This document shows, piece after piece, positions 24,616 through 33,522 of a DNA stretch of 64,000 bases; the stretch's first letter is position 1; the number at the start of each line of letters is the position of its first letter. Position numbers and translations under genes: made by a program. A model generated the notes under the pieces. That model had not been told where the DNA came from. It saw only the letters and a program-made list of their open reading frames with translations, and made no database searches. This DNA is from Ectobacillus ponti (GTDB lineage: Bacteria > Bacillota > Bacilli > Bacillales > Bacillaceae_G), in assembly GCF_024294785.1 (NCBI RefSeq), contig NZ_JANCLT010000003.1, positions 62,001-126,000 on the forward strand, given 5' to 3'.

Positions 24616-24978
24616 TCAATTTCTGTCAGGCAGCGACTTCTGCAGCTCTTCAATGGAACGCTGCAGGGCATCAATTTCCTTTTGGATATTTTCTTTGTTT
24701 TGCGCTGTTTCAGCCTTCCAGGAAGAGAGCGCTTTTTGCATGTCATCCTTTAATTCAATGAATACTTCCTTGCTGTCATGCACGGTCTGGATGGCTTGCT
24801 CCTTCAGTAGCAGCGTGTCGTCCTTGAAGCCGTCCAGCTGGCCTTTCAGTTCAATCCCTTTCTGGGCAACCTTCTTGCGCAGCTCGCGCCCTGAAGAAGG
24901 GGCCGTCAGCAGTGCGGCAATGCCGGCTGCGACGCTGCCGAAGAGCACACCGGCTGCAAATGCTTTTGTTTTTGACAT
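24616..24978 (-). CDS. yhaH: YtxH-like protein YhaH
   Basis: 120-residue protein with an N-terminal glycine-rich hydrophobic segment (AFAAGVLFGSVAAGIAALLTAP) followed by SSGRELRKKV, the typical YtxH motif, then a long helical coiled coil. YtxH-type proteins are general-stress or membrane-associated proteins of unclear role. The ATG at 24978 with GAAAGGTGG before it is preferred to an earlier ATG at 25119 that crosses a spacer. Placement between hpr and hit fits YhaH. Confidence 0.85.
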   Translation of the reverse strand: MSKTKAFAAGVLFGSVAAGIAALLTAPSSGRELRKKVAQKGIELKGQLDGFKDDTLLLKEQAIQTVHDSKEVFIELKDDMQKALSSWKAETAQNKENIQKEIDALQRSIEELQKSLPDRN

Positions 24979-25048
24979 AGAATTACCACCTTTCAAAATG
25001 CTCATGAATCGAGGGAGACAGGCATACGTATAGGAGAGGAGGGATGAA

Positions 25049-25231
25049 ATGCTTACGACTGTTCTGCTCGTTCTCAGTATCGTCTGTTTTCTGCATGCAA
25101 TCCTGATTTTCCTGTCCATCCGGCAAAAACGGGCCTATCCGCCGCCGCTCGTGCTGAAGCAACGTGCCATCCTGTCAGGCGGCCTTGGATGCCTGCTGCT
25201 CATATGTACATGTCTGCTGCAAATAGTTTAG
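25049..25231 (+). CDS. Small membrane protein, unknown function
   Basis: 60-residue protein with two hydrophobic helices (LTTVLLVLSIVCFLHAILIF and AILSGGLGCLLLICTCLLQ) around a basic loop SIRQKRAYPPPLVLKQR. A strong GAGAGGAGGGATGAA site precedes the ATG. The stop overlaps the end of convergent hit by 4 bases. No family recognised. Because helices also arise by chance opposite low-complexity DNA, the ribosome site is the main support. Confidence 0.6.
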   Translation: MLTTVLLVLSIVCFLHAILIFLSIRQKRAYPPPLVLKQRAILSGGLGCLLLICTCLLQIV

Positions 25232-25671
25232 CGCTGCTGCTCTATATGGCTGGCAAGATTGCCGGCAATCTGCTGCAAATCCTCGAAGGTGTACTTGCTT
25301 TGCTGCGATTTCCAGATGGCGCCAAAGCCATCCTCTTCGCCATAGCGCGGAATCAAGTGCATATGGAAATGGAAAACAGTCTGTCCTGCAGCTTCGCCAT
25401 TGTTATTGAGTATGTTCAGGCCGACTGGCTGGTACGCCCTCTGGATGGCATTGGCGATATGCGGCACAGCGGCAAATAAATGGGGAGCCACGTCCGGCGT
25501 CAAGGCAAATACATCCTGTCGATGCGTCTTGGGGATCACCAATGTGTGCCCTTTTGTTACTTGACTGATATCCAAAAATGCCAAAACGTGCTCATTTTCA
25601 TATACTTTTGCGCATGGAATTTGGCCGGCAATAATTTTGCAAAAGATACAATTTTCATCGTGATGTGCCAT
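25228..25671 (-). CDS. hit: HIT family nucleotide-binding protein Hit
   Basis: 147-residue histidine-triad hydrolase or transferase acting on nucleoside phosphoramidates or dinucleotides. The catalytic triad HFHMHLIPRY is intact near the C-terminus, and CIFCKIIAGQIPCAKVYE carries the zinc-type Cys pair common in Firmicute Hit proteins. The start at 25671 is chosen over an ATG three codons upstream because the AAAGG site would be too close to that one. It is divergent from ecsA, as in B. subtilis, though here 800 bases separate them. Confidence 0.94.
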   Translation of the reverse strand: MAHHDENCIFCKIIAGQIPCAKVYENEHVLAFLDISQVTKGHTLVIPKTHRQDVFALTPDVAPHLFAAVPHIANAIQRAYQPVGLNILNNNGEAAGQTVFHFHMHLIPRYGEEDGFGAIWKSQQSKYTFEDLQQIAGNLASHIEQQR

Positions 25672-25843
25672 TATTCTCATCCTTTCACGGGTATTAGCCG
25701 TATTTTACCATATTTTAATTTGGAATAAAATCATTCGCCGGCCAAACTTGCCAAAATCATTTTTATACTGAGAAAAAGAATTTAAAGGTTTTTTATAAAA
25801 GCTTTATCGTTTTCTAAAATGAACATTTGCGCAGGAAAAAGAA

Positions 25844-25874
25844 AAGGCAGGAAGCCGTTATGGCTTCCTGCCTT
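25844..25874 (-). terminator. Terminator at the end of the repeat array
   Basis: AAGGCAGGAAGCC (25844-25856) pairs perfectly with GGCTTCCTGCCTT (25862-25874). On the minus strand it is followed by TTTTCTTTTTCC. No annotated gene ends here, so it would stop a transcript coming through the repeats. Confidence 0.8.
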
Positions 25875-26300
25875 CCGAAGAAGGTTTCAGTGAAAAAGCG
25901 CTCAACATGTATGCCTTTTGCAAACACCTCATTTGCAAGGATTTACGCGTCTTCCAACATCTGCTCCAACCGCAGCACCTCATTTTTGGTAAGGTTTGTG
26001 AGAACAAGTCATACTATGCGTATTTCTGTACTCTCTGCTCTGCTCGAAGCACCTCATTTACGAGTTAGTTGTCAGTCATCCTATGCGTCGTTCAACATGT
26101 ATGCCTTTTGGAGACACCTCATTTCACAGAATTGCGTAAAGCACGACTGTTACAGCGAGATTTAATCGTTTCCGATATCTCCGACCAGCACCTCATTTCA
26201 AGAACTGATGTGATGTTTCATTTAGCAATCGGCTCCGACGTCTTTGGCAAACACCCCATTTTCAAGTAGTAAAACACTTCACAGCGTTTGTCACTTCCAT
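25858..26300 (-). other. Chain of tiny coupled ORFs across the repeat array
   Basis: Reading down the minus strand, short ORFs run nearly end to end: 26300-26262 (12 aa), 26259-26218 (13 aa, MGCLPKTSEPIAK), 26221-26198, 26196-26119 (25 aa, starts MRCWSEISETIK), 26122-26081 (13 aa, MRCLQKAYMLNDA), 26057-25980 (25 aa, starts MRCFEQSREYRN) and 25983-25858 (41 aa, starts MRCCGWSRCWK and contains MRCLQKAYMLS). Several stops overlap the next ATG as ATGA. Whether any is translated is unknown; the pattern may simply follow from the DNA repeat core. Confidence 0.35.
25905..26261 (-). repeat. Degenerate tandem repeat array, six units
   Basis: On the minus strand the core AAATGAGGTG recurs with starts at 26261 (AAATGGGGTG), 26198, 26124, 26059, 25985 and 25934, at spacings of 63, 74, 65, 74 and 51 bases. 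Longer similarity follows the core. Units at 26124 and 25934 share AAAAGGCATACATGTTGA. Units at 26261 and 26198 share GA-T-TCGGA-CGATT. Units at 26124 and 26059 share ACGCATAG-ATGACT. The pattern is clearly not chance, but the units have diverged strongly. Each core contains ATG with TGA overlapping, so a chain of tiny ORFs results. Confidence 0.85.
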
Positions 26301-26338
26301 GGTTTGTTGCTTTTTCAACCTCTGGCCCTTCCTCACTA

Positions 26339-26346
26339 ATTATAAT
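26339..26346. promoter_or_regulatory. Divergent -10 box between repeat array and ecsA
   Basis: The palindrome ATTATAAT gives TATAAT on both strands (minus 26344-26339, plus 26341-26346). The minus-strand box lies about 40 bases before the first tiny ORF of the repeat array. No good -35 is visible for either direction. Confidence 0.35.
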
Positions 26347-26474
26347 GTCCCGGATAAGCGGGTCTCATGCATGTCGGAAAATTGGAATTTATTGTGGCGC
26401 CGGGGCAGGAGAATTCGCCAGAGTGCGGTATTGTTTGATAAAATGGAAAAAGACCAAATGGAAAGGGGTGTTCT

Positions 26475-27215
26475 ATGGAGACGCTATTGCAAGTTCAACA
26501 GCTGACCGGCGGCTATACGAAAAAGCCTGTCCTGCAGGATGTATCCTTTTCTGTACAAGCGGGCGAACTCGTCGGCCTGATCGGGCTGAACGGCGCCGGA
26601 AAGAGCACAACGATTAAGCATATTATCGGTTTGATGGAACCGCGCGAGGGCCGCATCACCATCCGCAACAAAACCTTCCGGGAGGACCCGACCGGCTACC
26701 GGGCCAGCTTCACCTTCATTCCGGAAACTCCGGTTTTATATGATGAATTGACACTGGAGGAGCACCTGAAGCTGACAGCCATGGCCTATGGCTTGGACGA
26801 GCGTACCTATGAAGAGCGGACGCAGCAGCTTTTGAAGGAGTTCCGAATGACAAACCGGATGAAATGGTTTCCGGCCCATTTCTCAAAGGGGATGAAGCAG
26901 AAGGTCATGATCATGTGCGCGTTTCTTGTCCGCCCGTCCCTGTATATTGTGGACGAGCCGTTTGTCGGGCTCGATCCGCTTGGCATTCAATCCTTGCTTT
27001 CCTTCATGCAGCAAATGAAGGAGAAGGGAGCCGGCATTCTCATGAGCACGCACATCCTGGCGACAGCCGAGCGCTATTGTGACTCCTTTGTCATTCTGCA
27101 CCAAGGGCAAATCCGGGCGAAGGGCACGCTGCAGGAGCTGCAGGAGCAGTTCGGCATGCGCGGGGCCACGCTGGACGACATTTATATTGAACTGACGAAG
27201 GAAGAAGAGCGATGA
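26475..27215 (+). CDS. ecsA: ABC transporter ATP-binding protein EcsA
   Basis: 246-residue ATPase of the Ecs transporter, which in B. subtilis affects protein secretion, competence and intramembrane proteolysis by RasP. Walker A GLNGAGKST is at 37-45; the signature is a variant, FSKGMKQK; Walker B is LYIVDEPFVGLDP; the switch His is in MSTHI. GAAAGGGGTGTTCT precedes the ATG. The stop overlaps the ecsB start (ATGA). A GATAAAAT -10-like element near 26436 may be the promoter. Confidence 0.96.
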   Translation: METLLQVQQLTGGYTKKPVLQDVSFSVQAGELVGLIGLNGAGKSTTIKHIIGLMEPREGRITIRNKTFREDPTGYRASFTFIPETPVLYDELTLEEHLKLTAMAYGLDERTYEERTQQLLKEFRMTNRMKWFPAHFSKGMKQKVMIMCAFLVRPSLYIVDEPFVGLDPLGIQSLLSFMQQMKEKGAGILMSTHILATAERYCDSFVILHQGQIRAKGTLQELQEQFGMRGATLDDIYIELTKEEER

Positions 27216-28435
27216 ACGTGCATGAATTGTGGAAGCAGCGGTTCGGCCTGTTTCTGAAGGAGGCCCGTACATACGGCAAATATATTTTTAATGACCATCT
27301 GAAGTTCATTTTGATTTTTGCCATCGGGGTTGGGGCGTACTATTACCAGCAATGGCTGGCAACCTTGTCCCCGTCTTTCCCGGCAGCCTTTGTGCTGGCG
27401 GTTGTATTGGCGCTGGCGTTGACAGCGGGCACGGTGCAGACGCTGCTGAAGCCGGCGGACCTTGTTTTTCTGCTGCCGCTGGAGGAGCAGTTGAAGCCGT
27501 ATTTTGCGAAAGCCTTCCGCTTTACATACCTGCTGCAGCTGTATGTGCTGGCCATGCTGGCAGCAGCGGGAGCCCCCCTGTACCTGCAGGTGCTGAAGGG
27601 CAGCGGGCAGTCCTATTTGCTGATTGTGGCGGCTGCCGCCCTCATGAAGCTTTGGAACTTGTTTGCTGCATGGGAGGCGGTGTACAGTATGAGCAGCCGC
27701 ACACGCTTGCTGGATCGGCTGGCGCGGCTTTGCCTGAATGCGTTGCTCCTGTATGTGCTGCTGAGCCGGGCTTCGGCTGTGTACGCCGCAGTTCTTGTTG
27801 TCATCATGGCCGCGTACGGTTTCTTCCTATATAAAGGAAATCGGGGAAGAGGGCTGAACTGGGAGCAGCTCATTGCGGAAGAGAACAAGCGGATGCTGCT
27901 GTTCTACCGGGTGGCGAATTTGTTCACGGATGTTCCGGCCTTAAAGGAGCAGGTGCATCGCCGCCGCTGGCTGGATCCATTGGCGGGGCTTGTGTCCTTT
28001 TCGCAGCAGAATTCCTATTCCTACCTGTATGTAAGGACATTCTTGCGGGCCGGCGGTTACTTTGGGCTGTATATACGGCTGCTTGTGCTTGGCGGCATTC
28101 TGATCTATGTCATTCCATTTCTGTACGGCCGGTTTATTTTGGGTGTGCTGTTCCTCTATCTCATCGGCTACCAGTCGCTGACCCTGTGGAAGCATCACCG
28201 CTATAAGCTTTGGCTGGATTTGTATCCCGTTCCGGCAGAGAGGCGGAATGCGGCGCTGCTGCAGCTCCTGTTTGCTGTCATGGCAGCGGCGAGTGTTGCC
28301 TTTGCTGTCACGTTCTTGGCCGCAACAGCTGCCGTAACGGATGCAGCCCTGCTGCTGATCATTGGGCTGCTGTTCAGCTACGTGTTTACCTACATTTACA
28401 TTAAAAACCGCACGAACAAGGCTGACCTCGTCTGA
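27212..28435 (+). CDS. ecsB: ABC transporter permease EcsB
   Basis: 407-residue membrane subunit of the Ecs transporter, with about nine or ten hydrophobic segments. It starts MNVHELWKQRFGLFLKEART, and the basic cytoplasmic link LFYRVANLFTDVPALKEQVH matches the EcsB family. Coupled to ecsA by a 4-base overlap. A terminator follows, so the transcript ends here and the usual third gene ecsC is not in the operon. Confidence 0.95.
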   Translation: MNVHELWKQRFGLFLKEARTYGKYIFNDHLKFILIFAIGVGAYYYQQWLATLSPSFPAAFVLAVVLALALTAGTVQTLLKPADLVFLLPLEEQLKPYFAKAFRFTYLLQLYVLAMLAAAGAPLYLQVLKGSGQSYLLIVAAAALMKLWNLFAAWEAVYSMSSRTRLLDRLARLCLNALLLYVLLSRASAVYAAVLVVIMAAYGFFLYKGNRGRGLNWEQLIAEENKRMLLFYRVANLFTDVPALKEQVHRRRWLDPLAGLVSFSQQNSYSYLYVRTFLRAGGYFGLYIRLLVLGGILIYVIPFLYGRFILGVLFLYLIGYQSLTLWKHHRYKLWLDLYPVPAERRNAALLQLLFAVMAAASVAFAVTFLAATAAVTDAALLLIIGLLFSYVFTYIYIKNRTNKADLV

Positions 28436-28450
28436 GGCCAGCCTTTGTTT
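28419..28450. terminator. Terminator between ecsB and the permease gene
   Basis: AAGGCTG-A-CCTC pairs with GAGG-C-CAGCCTT (28419-28445), followed by TGTTTTT. It overlaps the end of ecsB and serves convergent genes. Confidence 0.8.
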
Positions 28451-29791
28451 TTACAAATCCAGGCTTGCAGGCTGATTCTTGTTCCGTTTCATCTGGAAGC
28501 CGAGATAGACGGCTCCAAGCGCGACCCAGGCAAGGCCGAGCCAAATGGCATTCCGGTCCATGCCGTACAGCACGTAGCCGATGATGATGAACCCGATGAT
28601 GGGAAACAGCAGGTGCCGGACATAATCCTTGGACTTCTGCCGGATGATATAGTGGTTCACCACCGAGATGTGCAGCATGAGAAAGCCTGTCAAAGCCCCG
28701 AAGTTCACAATGCTCGTCAGCATGGCAATCTGTGCCTGGAAGAAGAGGCCGACGATAAGAGACAATCCCGCCACGAACAGGGTGCTGACGTATGGTGTCT
28801 TGTAGCGCGGGTGCACCTTGGCAAACATGGCCGGCAGGCGGCGGTCGCGTCCCATGGAAAAGAGAATGCGCGAAATGGCTGCTTGGGCGGCCAAGGCGTT
28901 GGCGATGCCCCAGGAGAAGGCGGTTGCGATAATCGTCAGGTCCTTCAGCCATTCACCGACCTGTGCACCGGCAATATCATAAAAGGCGGTATCCAAATTT
29001 GTCAGCTTCAGCCCCTGCGACAGGTCGCTCGCCACCCATGTCTGGGCGATGAACAGCACGCCGACGATGAGCAGAGCAGTGACAGTGGCCTTGCCGATTA
29101 CGCGGCTGCCGCCCTTTACTTCCTCGGACAGCGTGGAAATGCCGTCAAAGCCAAGGAAGGAGAGCACGGCGATGGAGACCGCACCCATGACAAGCGCAAG
29201 GTTAAACTCACCGGCATTGTAAATCGGCTTGGCCGTAAGAGTGCCGCTGCCGGCGCCGTGATACAGCGCATAGATGCCGACTACAAGGAAGATGCCAAGA
29301 ATGATGAATTCCAGAATCAAAATCACTTTGTTCGCTTTTGCCGTGAACTCAATGCCAAACACATTAATAACCGTATTAATTCCAATGAATGCAACAATCC
29401 AAACCCAAATTGGCACAGACGGCAGCAGCGCTCCGAGCGCCGCAGCACTCACGACATATAAGAGTGACGGAATCAGGATATAATCCAGCAAAATCGCCCA
29501 GCCGGACAAAAAGCCGATGTGGGGGTTAATGCCGCGCTGCGCATACGCATAGACCGACCCGGCAATCGGGAAGGCCTCGGACATGCGGGCATAGCTGAAG
29601 GCGGTAAAAATCATGCCGGACATGCCGATGGTGTAAGCGAGCGCCACCATTCCCTCAGAGGCGTCCGCAATATAGCCGTACACCCCGAATGGCGCAATCG
29701 GCACCATGAAAATCATCCCGTAAATAACAAGATCCCAGAACGTTAAGGCGCGTTTCAGCTCCTGCTTGTATCCGAATTGATCCAATGACAT
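28451..29791 (-). CDS. APC family amino acid or polyamine permease
   Basis: 446-residue secondary transporter with about 12 helices. Helix 1 reads TFWDLVIYGMIFMVPIAPFG, with the unwound stretch expected for APC proteins, and FLGFDGISTLSEEVKGG in helix 6-7 is the family signature. The sequence style is close to putrescine or amino-acid importers, but the substrate is not clear. GGGGTGAAGTGG lies before the ATG. The gene sits between ecsB and ecsC in opposite orientation, an arrangement unlike the contiguous ecsABC of B. subtilis. Confidence 0.88.
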   Translation of the reverse strand: MSLDQFGYKQELKRALTFWDLVIYGMIFMVPIAPFGVYGYIADASEGMVALAYTIGMSGMIFTAFSYARMSEAFPIAGSVYAYAQRGINPHIGFLSGWAILLDYILIPSLLYVVSAAALGALLPSVPIWVWIVAFIGINTVINVFGIEFTAKANKVILILEFIILGIFLVVGIYALYHGAGSGTLTAKPIYNAGEFNLALVMGAVSIAVLSFLGFDGISTLSEEVKGGSRVIGKATVTALLIVGVLFIAQTWVASDLSQGLKLTNLDTAFYDIAGAQVGEWLKDLTIIATAFSWGIANALAAQAAISRILFSMGRDRRLPAMFAKVHPRYKTPYVSTLFVAGLSLIVGLFFQAQIAMLTSIVNFGALTGFLMLHISVVNHYIIRQKSKDYVRHLLFPIIGFIIIGYVLYGMDRNAIWLGLAWVALGAVYLGFQMKRNKNQPASLDL

Positions 29792-30026
29792 ATTACCACT
29801 TCACCCCCAACCGCAGAGTCTGATTCCTGACATGATTGTATTTCATCATCTCTCCTCCTTCTTTGTACAGGATATCTCTAATATTAACTAAAAATTTTAA
29901 ATATTCAATGTGTTTCGGGCTGCCAGGAGAGAAAATATTTTATAATGGAAGATATATTTTTGTTTGAAACGATGCGCTTTACGGTCAGGCTGTAGGTAGC
30001 CTATGCTGAAGAAGAGGAGTGAAAGC

Positions 30027-30761
30027 ATGACAGAGTATGAAAAACAAATGCTGCAGGCTGCGGCAGCATGGAAGAAGGAGCAAATCCGTGAATCCTCCCT
30101 GATGAACCGGGCGGCCAAGAAGGTGCAGACGAAAATGCAGGAGCTCATTCCGGAGAAGGTGCATGCCGTGCTGACGGAAACGGTCAAGAGGATGACACAG
30201 GGCATTCTCGCCGGCTCTGATTTCATTAAACCAAAGCTGAAGGAAACAGGCCTTACGCTGCAGGAGCGGGATACACGGGTGAAGGAGAAGCTGGAGAGCT
30301 ATAAGAAGGTGGCTGCCGCTGAGGGGGCCGGCACCGGTGCCGGCGGCATTCTGCTCGGGCTTGCCGATTTTCCGCTGCTCTTGGGCATTAAGATTAAGTT
30401 TTTGTTTGATGCAGCCACGCTGTATGGCTATGATACAAGCAAGGAAGAAGAGCGGCTGTTCATTCTTCATGTGTTCCAGCTTGCTTTCTCAAGCGATGAC
30501 CACCGCCGGGATATTTTTTACATCCTGGAGAACTGGGAAACGTACCGGGAGAAGGAGCAGAACATCGACTGGCGCAAGTTCCAGCAGGAGTACCGGGATT
30601 ATATTGACCTCGTGAAGCTGCTGCAGCTGGTTCCGTTCATCGGGGCGGCGGTCGGCGCGTATGCGAACTATCAGCTGTTGGATAAGCTTGGCGAAACAGC
30701 GATGAACGCCTACCGCATGCGCTGGCTGCAGGAGCAGGGAGCGCAAATCCAAGCAGACTGA
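30027..30761 (+). CDS. ecsC: EcsC family protein
   Basis: 244-residue protein with the EcsC domain: amphipathic N-terminal helices, a glycine-rich hydrophobic centre (GAGTGAGGILLGLADFPLLL) and the family motif IKIKFLFDAATLYGYDT. Its job is unknown, though it is genetically associated with the Ecs transporter. The ATG at 30027 follows GAGGAGTGAAAGC; an in-frame ATG at 30003 lacks such a site. It now has its own promoter region (TTTTATAATGG near 29940) because a permease gene separates it from ecsAB. Confidence 0.93.
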   Translation: MTEYEKQMLQAAAAWKKEQIRESSLMNRAAKKVQTKMQELIPEKVHAVLTETVKRMTQGILAGSDFIKPKLKETGLTLQERDTRVKEKLESYKKVAAAEGAGTGAGGILLGLADFPLLLGIKIKFLFDAATLYGYDTSKEEERLFILHVFQLAFSSDDHRRDIFYILENWETYREKEQNIDWRKFQQEYRDYIDLVKLLQLVPFIGAAVGAYANYQLLDKLGETAMNAYRMRWLQEQGAQIQAD

Positions 30762-30781
30762 AAAACGGTCGGATTCAATAA

Positions 30782-30812
30782 AAAACAGACCCGCGGAGGC
30801 GGGTCTGTTTTC
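30782..30812. terminator. Bidirectional terminator between ecsC and hmoB
   Basis: AAAACAGACCCGC (30782-30794) pairs with GCGGGTCTGTTTT (30799-30811). Confidence 0.9.
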
Positions 30813-30814
30813 TT

Positions 30815-31279
30815 TTACAGGGCAAAGGTTGTCACAAAGGACGGGCGCGGGAAGATGGACACCTGCTGGTCGATGCCTTCCGGCGTGTGGCGCTTCTGGT
30901 GCGCCTTGTTATAGGACTGGGACTGCTGCCATGCCTTGAAGCTTGCTTCGTCATCCCAGATGGTCAGCACCACGTATGTATCGTCTGTCAGCGGGCGCAG
31001 CAGGCGGAACACCTGGAAGCCCGGCTCATTTTCAATGAGGCGCGCCCGGTTCAAGAAGCGCTGTTCAAACTGTTCGCGGCCTTCTTCTTTCACCGGGATA
31101 TTGTTCAGCACGGCAAAGCCCTTGGCGCCCGTCAGTTCGCCCACTGCATCCAGCACTTCATACTTCATCTCCCCGGCATCGGATTCATGTAATACGATGG
31201 TTCCCTTTTCGCCTGTTCCGGTGAACGCGGCTGCTTCGGGAGCAGTGCCAGTCTCTAAATATGTAATGGATACTGTCAT
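30815..31279 (-). CDS. hmoB: Haem-degrading monooxygenase HmoB (YhgC)
   Basis: 154-residue protein with a C-terminal antibiotic-biosynthesis-monooxygenase (ABM) ferredoxin-like fold: GFAVLNNIPVKEEGREQFEQ, NEPGFQVFRLLRP, YVVLTIWDDEASFKAWQQS. B. subtilis HmoB is a haem monooxygenase of the same layout, with an extra N-terminal half. Divergence from pbpF and closeness to the hem genes match the B. subtilis order. AAGGAGGAACAAAAA precedes the ATG. It would release iron from haem in the cytoplasm. Confidence 0.88.
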   Translation of the reverse strand: MTVSITYLETGTAPEAAAFTGTGEKGTIVLHESDAGEMKYEVLDAVGELTGAKGFAVLNNIPVKEEGREQFEQRFLNRARLIENEPGFQVFRLLRPLTDDTYVVLTIWDDEASFKAWQQSQSYNKAHQKRHTPEGIDQQVSIFPRPSFVTTFAL

Positions 31280-31395
31280 TTTTTGTTCCTCCTTACAGAT
31301 GTGATATCCTCATTATAGCAAGTTTCCCCCATAATACATAAAGAGAACATTTCGTTACATAATATACATACCAGATTTCGGAAAAGGAGCAGCTT

Positions 31396-33507
31396 ATGAT
31401 TAAGAAGGGAGCAATCGGGCTGGCAGCTGTCGCCATAGTGCTGATGACGTCGCTTGCGGTATATGTCGGCATCATTGCGCTCGGCCATTATGCAGTCGAT
31501 GAAAAAAAGCTTGTGTTTCATTCTGCCTCCCGCATCGTGGACCGGAATGGAAATGAGCTGATGAAGCTGTATGCGGAGAACCGGGAGATCGTTCCGATTT
31601 CCCGTATTCCGCGTCATGTGAGAGAAGCCTTTATTGCTGTCGAGGACAGCCGGTTTTACCGGCATCACGGGGTGGATGTGCCGGCGTTGCTGCGGGCGCT
31701 CTACCGGGATGTGGCCGCAGGCGGAAAGGTGGAGGGCGGGAGCACCATCACCCAGCAGCTCGTGAAAAATGTCTTTCTGACAAATGAAAAAACATGGTTC
31801 CGCAAAACGAAGGAGCTTGTGATTGCACTGAATCTGGAGCGCACCTACACGAAGGATCAGCTCCTGGAATATTATCTCAACCAAATTTATTTCGGGCACG
31901 GTGCGTACGGAATTGCAGCCGCATCACAGCTGTATTTTCAAAAGCAGCCGGAGGACTTGACGGTGGAGGAAGGCGCATTGCTTGCCGCGTTGCCGAAATC
32001 CCCCAGTGCCTACTCGCCGGTGTGGCATCCGGAGGAAAGCAGGAACAGGCGCAATCTGGTGCTGTCCCTTATGCAGCAGCAGGGCTATCTGTCTGCCGAG
32101 GATACAGTGCGGTCGCAGGGCAGAACCCTCTCTCTTCATATGAAAAAGCAGGAACAGGAAGACCAGTACGCTTCCTATATGGATATGGTGTTCCGGGAGG
32201 CGGAGGAGCGGTACGGCCTTTCGCATGAGGAAATGCTGCGGGGCGGCTATACCTTTACCATTGCCATGGATAAGAAGCTACAGGCGGAGGCATACGAGGC
32301 CTTCCGAAGCCCGGAGAATTTTCCGGATGAGAAGACGGAGGGCGCCTTCGTGCTTCTGGACAGTGAAACAGGGGGCATCCGGGCAGCTGTCGGCGGACGG
32401 AACTACCAGGAGCGCGGCTGGAATCGTGTATATGCAAGGCGGCAGCCGGGTTCGGTGCTGAAGCCGCTGCTTGTCTATGCGCCTGCGCTCGAAACAGGCA
32501 GGTTCAAGCCCTATTCCCTGCTGCCGAATGAGAAGCTTTCCTTTGGCGGCTACGCACCGCGCAACTACGACAACCGCTACACGAAGGAAATCACCATGTA
32601 TGATGCCGTGAAGGACTCCGTTAATGTGCCTGCAGTCTGGCTGCTGAACGAAATTGGCATCTCAACGGCAAAGGGATACCTGGAAAAGGCCGGTGCGGCA
32701 TTGCCTGACAAGGGATTGAGCATGGCGCTCGGCGGCCTGAAGGAAGGGATGTCGCCCTTGGAGCTGGCGAAGCTGTACCGTTCCTTTGCCTCATCCGGCA
32801 GCCTGGTGGAGCCGTATGTGATTGAGAGAATCCAGAACCGGCAGGGAGAAGTCATTGCCGAGCCGGACCGCCGGGAAACAGTATTGTTCTCGCGGCAGAC
32901 AGCCTGGTACATGACCCGGATGCTCGAAGGCGCGGTGAAGGATGGCACAGGACAGGCAGGGCGGTATGACGGAGCGTTGGCGGGGAAAACGGGGACGACT
33001 TCCTTGCCGGGCAATGACAGAGGTGTGCGCGACGCTTGGTTCGTCGGCTACACGCCCTCCCTGGTGGGAGCTGTTTGGATGGGGTACGACAAGACGGGAG
33101 AGCAGTACATGACCGGCGGAAGCGGCTATCCGACCAGACTGTTCAAGCAGATTTTGCGGCATACCGATGAGGAAGCCGCAGCTGCCTTCAAGCAGCCGGG
33201 AGGCGTCGAAAATGTGGAAGACCCAATCCGGGTCGGTCCGGTGGAAGCGATACAAGCGAAGCTGACGTTCAGCCCATTTGGACTGTTCACAGCCAAGCTG
33301 ACATGGAAGCCGCTCCCTGATGAACGGGTGCAATACCGTATTTATAAGAAAGAAGGCGTGAAAGAGACGCTTGCAGGAACGGTGACCGGCAAAGGCGAGT
33401 ATCGCGTGAAGTTTTTGAACGTGTTCGCCCGGCCGCAATTCTATGTGGTTCCCTACAATCCGCAGACAGAGCGGGAGGGGGAAAAAACAAGCCTTGTCAG
33501 ACCGTGA
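31396..33507 (+). CDS. pbpF: Class A penicillin-binding protein PbpF
   Basis: 703-residue bifunctional peptidoglycan synthase. One N-terminal membrane helix ([20 protein letters not shown]) anchors it. The glycosyltransferase domain has [12 protein letters not shown] and [12 protein letters not shown]; the transpeptidase has Ser353 in SVLK, SVNVP and KTGTT (about 530). B. subtilis PbpF is a SigF-dependent forespore PBP helping spore germ-wall synthesis; the same is likely here. A C-terminal beta-rich extension (about 610-700) resembles a fibronectin-like module. AAAAGGAGC precedes the ATG. Confidence 0.93.
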   Translation: MIKKGAIGLAAVAIVLMTSLAVYVGIIALGHYAVDEKKLVFHSASRIVDRNGNELMKLYAENREIVPISRIPRHVREAFIAVEDSRFYRHHGVDVPALLRALYRDVAAGGKVEGGSTITQQLVKNVFLTNEKTWFRKTKELVIALNLERTYTKDQLLEYYLNQIYFGHGAYGIAAASQLYFQKQPEDLTVEEGALLAALPKSPSAYSPVWHPEESRNRRNLVLSLMQQQGYLSAEDTVRSQGRTLSLHMKKQEQEDQYASYMDMVFREAEERYGLSHEEMLRGGYTFTIAMDKKLQAEAYEAFRSPENFPDEKTEGAFVLLDSETGGIRAAVGGRNYQERGWNRVYARRQPGSVLKPLLVYAPALETGRFKPYSLLPNEKLSFGGYAPRNYDNRYTKEITMYDAVKDSVNVPAVWLLNEIGISTAKGYLEKAGAALPDKGLSMALGGLKEGMSPLELAKLYRSFASSGSLVEPYVIERIQNRQGEVIAEPDRRETVLFSRQTAWYMTRMLEGAVKDGTGQAGRYDGALAGKTGTTSLPGNDRGVRDAWFVGYTPSLVGAVWMGYDKTGEQYMTGGSGYPTRLFKQILRHTDEEAAAAFKQPGGVENVEDPIRVGPVEAIQAKLTFSPFGLFTAKLTWKPLPDERVQYRIYKKEGVKETLAGTVTGKGEYRVKFLNVFARPQFYVVPYNPQTEREGEKTSLVRP

Positions 33508-33522
33508 AACGTGCCGCTATGA

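Larger units (their letters stand above)
25672..26474. other. Long hit-ecsA intergenic region
   Basis: About 800 bases without a conventional gene. It contains, from left, the hit promoter area, a strong hairpin (25844-25874), a degenerate repeat array (25858-26300), a divergent ATTATAAT box (26339-26346) and the ecsA leader. Plus-strand readings such as the 112-codon frame at 25827-26165 look like translations of the repeats and are not accepted as genes. Confidence 0.7.

Noticed and set aside
25827..26165. 112-codon plus-strand ORF in the hit-ecsA spacer
   Set aside because: It is Ser/Arg/Cys-rich, is a translation of the repeat array in the opposite sense, starts inside a poly-A stretch and has no ribosome site.
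25905..26261. CRISPR array
   Set aside because: Repeat cores are only about 10 bases, units are diverged, spacers differ in length and resemble each other, and there are no cas genes.
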